DNA of 64,000 bases from Bacteroidales bacterium. Lineage in GTDB: Bacteria; Bacteroidota; Bacteroidia; Bacteroidales; VadinHA17. The notes under the pieces are model-generated. The model saw nothing but the letters and a program-made list of their open reading frames with translations. It was not told the origin of the DNA and did no database searches. Below, piece by piece: positions 1-7,244 of this stretch. The stretch's first letter is position 1; each line of letters starts with the position of its first letter. Both the position numbers and the translations under genes were made by a program. Location: positions 62,001 to 126,000 of the forward strand of contig JAGNKY010000001.1 of NCBI GenBank assembly GCA_017999895.1. The letters run 5' to 3'.

Positions 1-68
1 AGATTGCCTGTGGAGAGATTAAAGTTATAAGAAAAATTCAGAATTGAGCCTGAAACGCAGATAGCCAT
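1..68 (-). CDS. Rhs module, 5' end only (runs off the left edge)
   Basis: The reverse strand has an ATG at 66-68 and reads an open frame to the window edge (22 codons). It is nearly identical to the first codons of the Rhs gene that starts at 3306: both share the YNFNLSTGN stretch, and both have an in-frame TAG just before the ATG. This is therefore the start of a second short Rhs module whose body and C-terminal tip lie outside the window. What its toxin domain is cannot be seen. A -7 promoter box lies at the same distance upstream as in the 3306 copy. Confidence 0.6.
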   Translation of the reverse strand, partial: MAICVSGSILNFSYNFNLSTGN

Positions 69-102
69 TTTCTATTTTTCGCATTAGGATACCCGGACAA
101 AT

Positions 103-110
103 CAAAAATA
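103..110 (-). promoter_or_regulatory. candidate -7 promoter box for the left-edge Rhs module
   Basis: CAAAAATA on the plus strand reads TATTTTTG on the minus strand, an exact match to the Bacteroidota -7 consensus TAnnTTTG. It lies 35 bases before the Rhs ATG at 68, the same distance as the matching box at 3341-3348 before the ATG at 3306. No convincing -33 element was seen. Confidence 0.35.
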
Positions 111-116
111 ACTTCG

Positions 117-186
117 TTCCCCGTCAGGGGAATAACATCAATAGCTTAACGAATACGCAACATATTATTATTCCCCGTCAGGGGAT
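117..186. repeat. pair of REP-like palindromes downstream of transposase copy 1
   Basis: Two hairpins with CCCC/GGGG cores and a GTCA loop: TTCCCC-GTCA-GGGGAA at 117-132 and TCCCC-GTCA-GGGGA at 172-185, about 40 bases apart. The same pair with the same spacer occurs at 3428-3497. GC-rich palindromes beside a REP-associated tyrosine transposase are the classic substrates of that enzyme family. No T-run follows either hairpin, so a terminator is less likely. Confidence 0.7.
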
Positions 187-525
187 AAATATTTCCTGAA
201 GAAGTGAAGCCATGATTAATATTGCTCCGAAACCTTCCTGCCAGGTGAACCTACCGGTAACAAGATGATTTTTATTTATCCATAGCGACGAGCTTCGTTT
301 TACATGATACATAAGATCCGATGGCGACTGATTTGGGCTCATGCTTACAAAAATATGCACATGGTCGGGCATACCGTTAATTCTGTAAAGTTTATGGCCT
401 TGCTGCTCTATGATTCCGGCTGTATATTTATAAAGATCTGCTTTCCAATCGTCTTTTATTAAGCATTGCCGGTCGTGTACCGCAAAAATGTAATGAATGT
501 ACAATTGTGTATATGTATTAGCCAT
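178..525 (-). pseudogene. REP-associated/IS200-like HUH transposase, copy 1, 3'-truncated
   Basis: From the ATG at 523-525 this is almost identical to the intact 153-residue transposase at 3542-4003 through residue 101 (GFGA). It then diverges and stops after a short unrelated tail. Compared with copy 2, about 165 bases have been lost between the 3' end and the codon after GFGA. The HUH pair (HVHIF, residues 55-59) is kept, but the helix with the nucleophilic tyrosine (YIDEQ, Tyr115 in copy 2) is gone, so the product cannot cleave DNA by the known mechanism. A longer frame exists to 570, but the ATG at 525 matches the start of copy 2. Confidence 0.8.
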
Positions 526-540
526 AATTTTATTTATTAA

Positions 541-608
541 TGTCCTACGGACAAATGTAGAAAAATTCAATAATGCTCCGGCTATGGAATTATAAGCCCT
601 GACGGGCT
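541..608. repeat. palindromes upstream of transposase copy 1
   Basis: AGCCC-TGAC-GGGCT at 595-608 is a perfect 5-bp stem with a 4-base loop, and TGTCC-TAC-GGACA at 541-553 is a second short hairpin just before the gene. With the pair at 117-186 they bracket the transposase gene, as REP/REP-like units do in this family. The 595-608 palindrome is repeated exactly at 4073-4086. The 541-553 one is weakened in copy 2 by a C-to-A change. Confidence 0.6.
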
Positions 609-727
609 AAATATTTCATTTTTCTTTTGCTGACTTTATCAGGAGGGCTCTTGCTGAAAATAATTATTAGTTTGTTGTATGCCATATCGAGAGTCGTATT
701 ACAGCTTACATAAATGTTGTAGAGCAT
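590..727 (-). pseudogene. Rhs core remnant joined to the REP palindrome
   Basis: On the minus strand the frame from 727 to 590 encodes a decayed version of the Rhs core segment ending TLDMAYN. It then runs into 30 codons of non-Rhs sequence and stops just past the REP-like palindrome at 595-608. The counterpart at 4068-4322 has the same junction, directly after the AYN codons, so the junction was made once and then duplicated. In the intact Rhs gene the AYN codons are followed by different sequence. Expression is doubtful; this is a scar of insertion or recombination within an rhs gene. Confidence 0.55.
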
Positions 728-809
728 TTTTAAGTAAGTTGCATTATTTTTTTTAATTATTCCTTGAATTTACGCATAATTATATTATTATTAATACTAA
801 GCGCTATAC

Positions 810-1406
810 TTATTCTTCTATTTCTTCAAATAAGAACCATTCTCCTTCATAAAAGTATAGAATAACAAAGGCTGAAATCGAAGAAATAAATATAGGTAAT
901 GACCCACTTCTGTAGTCTGAAAACTTCTCAATAGGTCCGTTGATTGCTTCATTAGTAACATTTACAAAATCAGATAAGTATTTATTAACTGCCCCATAAT
1001 GTAAATACATACCTTTTAATCCAATTTCTTTATTAATTATATTTTGAATTATATAATGAGATTCGTTTTTATGTTTAGTAGCGAAAATTAAAACATAATC
1101 GTAAAAATTAATCAGGTCGTTAACATTTTCTTGTTCTTTTTTTTGATAAAACTTGTTTGGTTTTCTGCATAGGAATAAAACGCTTTGTTTTTCTCCTGAT
1201 ATCAAGATATCAAACACGCATGAAGCTCCGTAGCTTCCATAAGGATTAATTATTGGATATCGATCTCCATAAACAAATTCGTAACCAACCGATTTTGCTA
1301 AACTATCTAATTCCAAAAATACGTCATTATTAATATTAAAATTTTGAGAATTTGCTTTGCAAGACATTGAAAATAAACATAAAATAAAAGGAATTAATTT
1401 TTTCAT
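810..1406 (-). CDS. putative lipoprotein; candidate immunity protein for the adjacent Rhs toxin
   Basis: A protein of about 198 residues from the second ATG (1406; an ATG two codons earlier is also possible). It begins with a lysine pair, a hydrophobic stretch and a cysteine at residue 16 in the context SMSC, which fits a Bacteroidota lipoprotein signal peptide. The rest is a soluble domain with a hydrophobic stretch near the C-terminus. I do not recognise the family. It lies 55 bases after the Rhs stop codon in the same direction, the standard place for an Rhs immunity gene. A periplasm-facing lipoprotein is what would be needed against a toxin that attacks peptidoglycan. The immunity role is inferred from position and topology only. 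Confidence 0.6.
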   Translation of the reverse strand: MKKLIPFILCLFSMSCKANSQNFNINNDVFLELDSLAKSVGYEFVYGDRYPIINPYGSYGASCVFDILISGEKQSVLFLCRKPNKFYQKKEQENVNDLINFYDYVLIFATKHKNESHYIIQNIINKEIGLKGMYLHYGAVNKYLSDFVNVTNEAINGPIEKFSDYRSGSLPIFISSISAFVILYFYEGEWFLFEEIEE

Positions 1407-1461
1407 TATCAAATAATTTTAAAATTATTATATTTATCACTTTAAGCTTAATATTAAGTTG

Positions 1462-3306
1462 CTACGGAATTCTTGGTAATTGTAAATGATAGTGCCAGTC
1501 ACTATAATGCCAGGGCATTGCGTTTGGATCGAAAATAAATTTAGTACTATTAATAACTATCGGTCTTACAAAATCTAGTGGTATGTAATGTCCGTTATTG
1601 TATATTATTCTTAAATCTACAGCAAGTCCTAAAATATGTGCTTTCCCCGAAGTCGGTATCAGACTGTTATCAGTTGAAGAATATACTTTTCCATCAGGTC
1701 CTACATATCTATCTCCTCCAGTTACCATAAACTGAAATTCTTCTGTTCCCATCACATCAACAAGCCCTTCATATAATTGCTTAACATTACTTCTGACCTT
1801 ATTATTTTTGAGAACGTAATTATCTGGATTTAATTCTCTATCACCTGATCTAATGGAATATGATATGCCTTGCTGTAAATGATTTAATCCTGCAGTTATT
1901 AATCCAGTAGCAGCTCCTTGCCAGAAATTACCACCTGTCAACTCAGTACCAATACCTCCTGCCAATCCAGAAAAGGCATAATTTCCTAAGTTACTACTTG
2001 CAAAGCTTCCACCATACATCATGAAGGCAGAACCTCCTAAAGAACCTAACCCTCCAGAAACAAAACCTGACATGAAATCTCCTCCAGAAAACTCTGATAT
2101 AATCCCATTAGCAAAACCATGAGTACAAGCTCTCGCAAATTCCCCACTTATACCGTTGCTTCCTACAGCTCCAAAAGCGTTGCCAATTCCAGCTGTAACA
2201 GCCCCCGATATTGCACCAATTCCGACTGACTTACCAAACTGTCCCCAATTCCAATTATTAAATCCCCCATCACTGAAGGCAACATTTGCTGTATAACCAG
2301 CACCCCCAATAACCGCACCCCAACAAGCAGCATCCAAAAATGGTCCGATTACAGGTAAAAACAATGAAAAAACAAATTCTCCACTCGGATCCGTGTAAGC
2401 GAGCGGATTATTCAAACAATACCCATACCTGTTAAAACTCTGAGTGAAATCAGGTGACTGAACATAATTATCGGGACTGAGGAATTGTCCAATTAGAGGA
2501 TCGTAAACCCTGCCATTCATATTGATTGAATTGAACCATGGCAGGTGCTCGTGGCCTGTATACCCTCGGCCGGCAATAAACAATGATGGCTCTGAACCCG
2601 GAGTGTAATTCTCCCATGTGGCAGGATTACGCATACGGCCCCATGAATCATAACTGTACTCTGCAACAACACTGTTATTCGTGGCATCAACTACATGGGT
2701 GATACTGCCCAGATGATCGCGCAGCAGATAGTAGTAAACAGGATTGCCTCCGTTTGTTTTAATTGCAACCGCTGGCGCTGTATATTCATCTCCGCCAATG
2801 AAGGTATATTCCTTCGTCACTCCACCTGACGTCTCTTTTATATAACTCTCCGACGGATACCATCGTGTTAATATTGTTCCGCCGTTCTGCTGTAACTCCA
2901 TTTTTGTCCTTTCATTATCGGAATTATAAATGAAAGTAGCGCTATAGACGTCCTCCGATATTGTGTTTATGCTTTCAAATGAGTTATAAGTGATTGTCTG
3001 GTCAGATTCAGGTGTTAATCCGGTTGAAGGATCGATTCCGCTAACTGCATACGGCTTGCCTGGGGTGTCGTAAACCAGCGTTCCCACATCACTCTTGTAT
3101 GTTATACTGCCCTTGTCGCTGTTGTATGCCATATCGAGAGTCATATTACCACCCATATAAACGTTGTCGAGACGGTCGAGATTGTCATATTGAAAATCTT
3201 CTTTCAAACCCGGGTATTTATTGTTTTGCCTCCAGACAAGATTGCCTGTGGAGAGATTAAAGTTATAAGAAAAATTCTGAATTGAGCCTGAAATGCAAAT
3301 ATCCAT
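1462..3306 (-). CDS. short Rhs-family protein with a putative M15-like DD-peptidase toxin tip
   Basis: 614 residues. Residues 1-310 are the end of an Rhs/YD-repeat core and close with the hyperconserved block DPLIGQFLSPDNY...NRYGYCLNNPLAYTDPSGEF, after which tips normally diverge. Residues 311-480 are a Gly/Ala/Phe-rich linker typical of Rhs and polymorphic toxins. Residues about 484-614 look like an M15 zinc peptidase: HILGLAVD (H557, D564; pattern HxxGxAxD) and a late DWHYHLQL (D603, H605, H607). Such enzymes cleave peptidoglycan peptides. Full-length Rhs proteins exceed 1000 residues, so this is a truncated or orphan module. It has no signal peptide, and an in-frame TAG lies one codon before the ATG. 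Family is sure; enzyme class is motif-based; whether it is delivered is unknown. Confidence 0.8.
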   Translation of the reverse strand: MDICISGSIQNFSYNFNLSTGNLVWRQNNKYPGLKEDFQYDNLDRLDNVYMGGNMTLDMAYNSDKGSITYKSDVGTLVYDTPGKPYAVSGIDPSTGLTPESDQTITYNSFESINTISEDVYSATFIYNSDNERTKMELQQNGGTILTRWYPSESYIKETSGGVTKEYTFIGGDEYTAPAVAIKTNGGNPVYYYLLRDHLGSITHVVDATNNSVVAEYSYDSWGRMRNPATWENYTPGSEPSLFIAGRGYTGHEHLPWFNSINMNGRVYDPLIGQFLSPDNYVQSPDFTQSFNRYGYCLNNPLAYTDPSGEFVFSLFLPVIGPFLDAACWGAVIGGAGYTANVAFSDGGFNNWNWGQFGKSVGIGAISGAVTAGIGNAFGAVGSNGISGEFARACTHGFANGIISEFSGGDFMSGFVSGGLGSLGGSAFMMYGGSFASSNLGNYAFSGLAGGIGTELTGGNFWQGAATGLITAGLNHLQQGISYSIRSGDRELNPDNYVLKNNKVRSNVKQLYEGLVDVMGTEEFQFMVTGGDRYVGPDGKVYSSTDNSLIPTSGKAHILGLAVDLRIIYNNGHYIPLDFVRPIVINSTKFIFDPNAMPWHYSDWHYHLQLPRIP

Positions 3307-3340
3307 TTTCTATTTTTCGCATTAGGATACCCGGACAAAT

Positions 3341-3348
3341 CAAAAATA
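3341..3348 (-). promoter_or_regulatory. candidate -7 promoter box of the short Rhs gene
   Basis: CAAAAATA on the plus strand reads TATTTTTG on the minus strand, an exact TAnnTTTG match 35 bases before the Rhs ATG at 3306. The same box at the same distance precedes the left-edge Rhs module (103-110). This suggests the truncated module carries its own promoter and is not simply dead sequence. No clear -33 element. Confidence 0.35.
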
Positions 3349-3427
3349 ATTTTGTCAATTTATACTTTCGTTTGCACTCAGATAACAAAAACTGTAGAAA
3401 TGTATTGTATTGACAAAAATGCCTTTG

Positions 3428-3497
3428 TTCCCCGTCAGGGGAATAACATCAATAGCTTAACGAATACGCAACATATTATTATTCCCCGTCAGGGGAT
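3428..3497. repeat. pair of REP-like palindromes downstream of transposase copy 2
   Basis: TTCCCC-GTCA-GGGGAA at 3428-3443 and TCCCC-GTCA-GGGGA at 3483-3496, with the same intervening sequence as 117-186. They follow the 3' end of the intact transposase gene. Confidence 0.7.
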
Positions 3498-3541
3498 AAA
3501 TATTTCCTGAAGAAGTGAATCTATGATTAATTTTGCCGTAA

Positions 3542-4003
3542 TTAATATATGGATTTAAAAACGAATCTTTCATCATAATCAATCTCATATTCTTTCAGGT
3601 ATCCCTTATATTCATCGATAAAATTCATTCCCCGGTGATGAATTTCCTGTTCATCAATATATTTTATTAAATTCGATATCTGCGATTTCCCATACGTAAA
3701 TGCTCCGAAACCTTCCTGCCAGGTGAACCTACCGGTAACAAGATGATTTTTATTTATCCATAGCGACGAGCTTCTTTTTACATGATACATAAGGTCCGAT
3801 GGCGACTGATTTGGGCTCATGCTTACAAAAATATGCACATGGTCGGGCATACCGTTAATTCTGTAAAGTTTATGTCCTTGCTGCTCTATGATTCCGGCTG
3901 TATATTTATAAAGATCTGCTTTCCAATCGTCTTTTATTAAGCATTGCCGGTCGTGTACGGCAAAAATGTAATGAATGTACAATTGTGTATATGTATTAGC
4001 CAT
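3542..4003 (-). CDS. REP-associated (IS200/IS605-like) HUH tyrosine transposase, intact copy
   Basis: 153 residues, about the usual size for a Y1 transposase. The HUH metal motif is HVHIF at residues 55-59. The single nucleophilic tyrosine is best placed at Tyr115 in YIDEQ, matching the YxxxQ arrangement of IS200 TnpA; Tyr104 in YGKSQ also fits the pattern. Enzymes of this class cut and rejoin single-stranded DNA at small palindromes, and such palindromes flank the gene here (3428-3497 and 4073-4086) in place of conventional IS200 ends. The gene lies between Rhs core fragments and is duplicated, truncated, at 178-525. It appears intact and possibly active. Confidence 0.88.
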   Translation of the reverse strand: MANTYTQLYIHYIFAVHDRQCLIKDDWKADLYKYTAGIIEQQGHKLYRINGMPDHVHIFVSMSPNQSPSDLMYHVKRSSSLWINKNHLVTGRFTWQEGFGAFTYGKSQISNLIKYIDEQEIHHRGMNFIDEYKGYLKEYEIDYDERFVFKSIY

Positions 4004-4067
4004 AATTTTATTTATTAATGTCCTACGGAAAAATGTAGAAAAATTCGATAATGCTCCGGCTATGGAA

Positions 4068-4322
4068 TTATAAGCCCTGACGGGCTAAATATTTCATTTT
4101 GCTTTTGCTGACTTTATCAGGAGGGCTCTTGCTGAAAATAATTATTAGTTTGTTGTATGCCATATCGAGAGTCGTATTGCCGCCCATATAAACGTTATAG
4201 AGACGGTCGAGATTGTCGTATTGAAAATCTTCTTTCAAACCCGGGTATTTATTGTTTTGCCTCCAGATAAGATTGCCTGTGGAGGGATTAAAGTTATAAG
4301 AAAAATTCTGAATTGAACATGT
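4068..4322 (-). pseudogene. Rhs core fragment interrupted by the transposase element
   Basis: In reverse, 4322-4155 encodes a close copy of residues about 8-62 of the Rhs gene at 3306 (FSYNFNPSTGNL...DMAYN). After the AYN codons it runs into non-Rhs sequence and stops at 4068-4070, beside the REP-like palindrome. No ATG, GTG or TTG start was found in frame just upstream. This is therefore a third copy of the Rhs segment, left as a fragment on the upstream side of the transposase. Confidence 0.7.
4073..4086. repeat. REP-like palindrome upstream of transposase copy 2
   Basis: AGCCC-TGAC-GGGCT, a perfect 5-bp stem with a TGAC loop, identical to 595-608. Its loop is the reverse complement of the GTCA loop in the downstream palindromes, so the two sides of the element are in inverted relation. 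Confidence 0.6.
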
Positions 4323-4475
4323 AACTATACTCCATTTTAATTTTCGATTTTTTAAAATAAGTATATATCTAAATATATAGATATATATATATTATTAAAT
4401 ATTGTAAATGGATTAACTTTCTCAATCTTTATTAAGAAAAAACATAATCATGGGATTATTGACATTACTTGTTTC

Positions 4476-4483
4476 TATATTTG
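4476..4483 (+). promoter_or_regulatory. -7 promoter box of the nucleotide-sugar operon
   Basis: TATATTTG is an exact match to the Bacteroidota TAnnTTTG box, 43 bases before the chosen ATG at 4526. An upstream TTG at 4459-4461 is closer than the usual -33 spacing. A longer in-frame start at 4469 would lie upstream of this box, which argues for the ATG at 4526. Confidence 0.5.
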
Positions 4484-4525
4484 GATGTAATTATCCTATA
4501 TTCACATTCATTAAACGATAAGGAA

Positions 4526-5653
4526 ATGAAAGAAATTCAGATGGTCGACCTCCGCTCGCAGTATCAGCGTCTGAAACCTGAAATTGATGAAGCAATAAAC
4601 TCCGTTCTTTTATCCGGGATATTTGTAAAGGGACCTGACATAAAGAAATTTGAAGAGGAACTTGCACGATACCTTTCAGTTAGTCATGTTATTTCATGCG
4701 GCAACGGCACCGATGCTTTGCAGATTGCAATGATGTCGCTCGGCCTTAAACCTGGCGATGAAATAATAACCCCTTCCTTTACTTTTATTGCCACAGTCGA
4801 GGCTGCAGCCCTGCTCGGACTTAAGCCTGTGTTTGCAGAAGTTGATGAAGGCACTTTCAATATTTCTCCGGAAAGCATAAGGAAAGCAATCACTCCGGCA
4901 ACAAAAGCCATAATTCCCGTACATCTTTTCGGACAGTGTGCACAAATGGATGAGATAATAAAAATAGCGGAAGAAAATGGTCTTTATGTCATCGAGGATG
5001 CTGCACAGGCTGCCGGTGCAGAATATATCTTCAGAAACGGAGCAAAAAAAATGGCAGGCACTATCGGAAAAATCGGAATAACTTCATTTTTCCCTTCCAA
5101 GAATCTTTCATGCTGTGGTGACGGCGGAGCACTCTTTACTGACGATGAAAATCTCGCATCAATAATAAGAAGCATAGCAAACCATGGCATGAAGGTAAGA
5201 TATTATTACGAACGTATAGGAGTCAACTCGAGACTCGATACTCTTCAGGCAGCCATTCTAAGCGTTAAACTGAAATACCTCAACGGTTTCAACGAATCAA
5301 GAAGAAAAGTTGCGGATGCTTATGATGAAGCTCTGTCGAAATGTCGTGACATCGTTATCCCGGCAAGGACGAAATATTCGACACATATTTTTCATCAGTA
5401 CACAATCAGGGTTCTTAACAGAAAACGCGACAAGCTGAAAGAATACCTGCAGTCGCTTAAAATTCCTTCTATGATATATTACCCTGTGCCGATTCATCTC
5501 CAGAAAGCATATCAGTATCTGGGTTATTCAAAAGGTGATTTTCCGGTAACTGAACGATTATGCGACGAAGTCCTTTCTCTGCCTATTTGTCCTGAGCTCG
5601 ACAGGGAACAAACAGATTATATTATTTCGTCGGTTTTAAAATTCTTCGATTAA
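4526..5653 (+). CDS. wbpE: DegT/DnrJ/EryC1/StrS aminotransferase (WbpE/WlbC type)
   Basis: 375 residues from the ATG at 4526. PLP-dependent sugar aminotransferase: the aldimine lysine is K192 in [15 protein letters not shown], and EDAAQ (D158) contacts the cofactor ring. With the next three genes it matches the WbpA-B-E-D pathway, in which this enzyme aminates the 3-keto sugar using glutamate to give UDP-2-acetamido-3-amino-2,3-dideoxyglucuronate. It is the first gene of a tightly spaced plus-strand operon running to 10626. An extended frame from 4469 adds 19 unrelated residues and overlaps the promoter box, so I reject that start. Exact substrate rests on the operon context. Confidence 0.88.
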   Translation: MKEIQMVDLRSQYQRLKPEIDEAINSVLLSGIFVKGPDIKKFEEELARYLSVSHVISCGNGTDALQIAMMSLGLKPGDEIITPSFTFIATVEAAALLGLKPVFAEVDEGTFNISPESIRKAITPATKAIIPVHLFGQCAQMDEIIKIAEENGLYVIEDAAQAAGAEYIFRNGAKKMAGTIGKIGITSFFPSKNLSCCGDGGALFTDDENLASIIRSIANHGMKVRYYYERIGVNSRLDTLQAAILSVKLKYLNGFNESRRKVADAYDEALSKCRDIVIPARTKYSTHIFHQYTIRVLNRKRDKLKEYLQSLKIPSMIYYPVPIHLQKAYQYLGYSKGDFPVTERLCDEVLSLPICPELDREQTDYIISSVLKFFD

Positions 5654-5664
5654 TATTTATTATT

Positions 5665-6246
5665 ATGGAAAAGGAATATTTCGCACACGAAACAGCCGTA
5701 ATAGACGATGGCTGTATAATAGGCAAAGGGACCAGAATATGGCATTTCAGCCATATAATGACAGGCTGTGAAATAGGCGAGGGGTGCAGCCTCGGGCAAA
5801 ATGTAGTGGTATCTCCAGGAGTGAAGCTCGGTAAGAATGTAAAAGTGCAGAATAATGTCTCTATTTATACCGGCGTTATCTGTGAGGATGATGTTTTTCT
5901 GGGGCCTTCGATGGTCTTTACAAATATTATCAATCCAAGAAGCGCAATAGTAAGAAGGGACAAATATATGAGCACTATTGTAGAGAAAGGGGCAACAATA
6001 GGTGCAAATGCTACAATTATATGCGGTCACCGTATTGGCCGATATGCTTTTATAGGGGCAGGAGCCGTTGTGACCAGAGAGGTGAAACCATACGCACTGG
6101 TTGTCGGTAATCCTGCCCGTCAAACAGGGTGGATGAGCGAGTACGGCCATAGGCTCTCATTCGACGCCGACGGCATTGCAGTTTGTCCAGAAAGCGGCGA
6201 AAAGTACAGACTCGAAAACGGCAATGTTTCTAAAATTATTTATTAG
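5665..6246 (+). CDS. wbpD: left-handed beta-helix sugar N-acetyltransferase (WbpD/WlbB type)
   Basis: 193 residues, mostly hexapeptide repeats ([IV]GxxxxI) forming a left-handed beta-helix, with the conserved end [16 protein letters not shown] seen in WbpD and WlbB. This enzyme acetylates the 3-amino group of UDP-GlcNAc3NA with acetyl-CoA to make UDP-2,3-diacetamido-2,3-dideoxyglucuronate. It starts 11 bases after the aminotransferase, and its partners WbpB and WbpA follow. Length and the tail motif fit the family well. Confidence 0.88.
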   Translation: MEKEYFAHETAVIDDGCIIGKGTRIWHFSHIMTGCEIGEGCSLGQNVVVSPGVKLGKNVKVQNNVSIYTGVICEDDVFLGPSMVFTNIINPRSAIVRRDKYMSTIVEKGATIGANATIICGHRIGRYAFIGAGAVVTREVKPYALVVGNPARQTGWMSEYGHRLSFDADGIAVCPESGEKYRLENGNVSKIIY

Positions 6247-6275
6247 TTTTACGGGCTGTAATAAGCCTTATATAA

Positions 6276-7244
6276 ATGGTAAACAATGGTGAACATAATC
6301 CGAAAAATTTTGGTCTTATAGGTGTTGCTGGTTATATAGCTGTCCGCCACCTTAAAGCTATAAAAGACACAGGCAATATTCTTCTTGCCAGTCTCGACAA
6401 ATTCGATAGCGTTGGCATTCTCGACAGTTATTTTCCTAACAGTGATTTTTTTGTGGAGTTCGAACGTTTTGACCGCCATTTCGAAAAGCTTAAACGGTCA
6501 GGAACATTTATTGATTATGTAAGTATCTGTTCTCCAAACTATCTTCACGATTCACATATCCGGTTTGCTCTCAGACATAAAGCAAATGCCATCTGTGAAA
6601 AACCTGTAGTGCTTAATCCATGGAATATTGATGCCCTCGAGGAAATCGAGAAAGAAACCGGCAAGAGAGTCTTTACCATTCTCCAGTTACGTCTTCATCC
6701 ACGAATCACCGACTTAAGAAACAGAATCCTTAACGGACCGAAAAATAAAAAGTACGATATTGACCTTACCTATATAACAAGTCGAGGTAACTGGTATTTT
6801 TTTTCATGGAAAGGCGATGTGCATAAATCAGGCGGGGTAGCTACAAACATAGGTGTTCATTTCTTCGATATGCTCGGGTGGATATTCGGAAAAGTCATAA
6901 ACAGTACAGTTCATCTTTCATTGAACAATAAGGCGGCAGGATTCCTCGAGCTTGAAAATGCAAGAATCAGATGGTTCCTCAGCCTCGATATTGACGATAT
7001 CCCTGCGGAAATTCGGGCAAAGGGGAAACGAACATTCAGGTCAATAACTGTTGATGGCGAAGAGATCGAATTCAGCGAAGGCTTTACCGAGCTTCACACT
7101 ATGATGTACAAAGAAATTTTGAATGGAAACGGATTCGGACTCGAGGATAGCCGCAAATCAATTGAAATCGTTTATGATATACGCAATGCAACACCTGCAG
7201 GCATAAAAGGTGATTATCATCCAATGTTGAAAAATGTTTTATAA
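6276..7244 (+). CDS. wbpB: Gfo/Idh/MocA oxidoreductase (WbpB/WlbA type)
   Basis: 322 residues. The N-terminal Rossmann motif GLIGVAGYIA and the cofactor/substrate segment CEKPVVLNPWN are hallmarks of WbpB/WlbA. The enzyme oxidises C3 of UDP-GlcNAcA to the 3-keto sugar with NAD+. In the Pseudomonas system the bound NADH is recycled by 2-oxoglutarate. The gene ends 11 bases inside the next one, so translation is probably coupled. The first seven residues before KNFGLIG are not conserved, and the start may be slightly internal. Confidence 0.87.
   Translation: MVNNGEHNPKNFGLIGVAGYIAVRHLKAIKDTGNILLASLDKFDSVGILDSYFPNSDFFVEFERFDRHFEKLKRSGTFIDYVSICSPNYLHDSHIRFALRHKANAICEKPVVLNPWNIDALEEIEKETGKRVFTILQLRLHPRITDLRNRILNGPKNKKYDIDLTYITSRGNWYFFSWKGDVHKSGGVATNIGVHFFDMLGWIFGKVINSTVHLSLNNKAAGFLELENARIRWFLSLDIDDIPAEIRAKGKRTFRSITVDGEEIEFSEGFTELHTMMYKEILNGNGFGLEDSRKSIEIVYDIRNATPAGIKGDYHPMLKNVL

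Noticed and set aside
117..186. Repeated CCCCGTCAGGGG units looked at first like a CRISPR repeat pair
   Set aside because: Only two copies per block, palindromic throughout, with an identical spacer in both blocks and no cas genes; REP-like palindromes explain them better.
4469..4525. Extended N-terminus of the aminotransferase
   Set aside because: The added 19 residues are hydrophobic and not family-like, and the promoter box at 4476-4483 lies inside them.
5650..6150. 166-codon open frame on the minus strand
   Set aside because: Antisense to the hexapeptide acetyltransferase gene; repeats of the real gene keep the opposite strand open.
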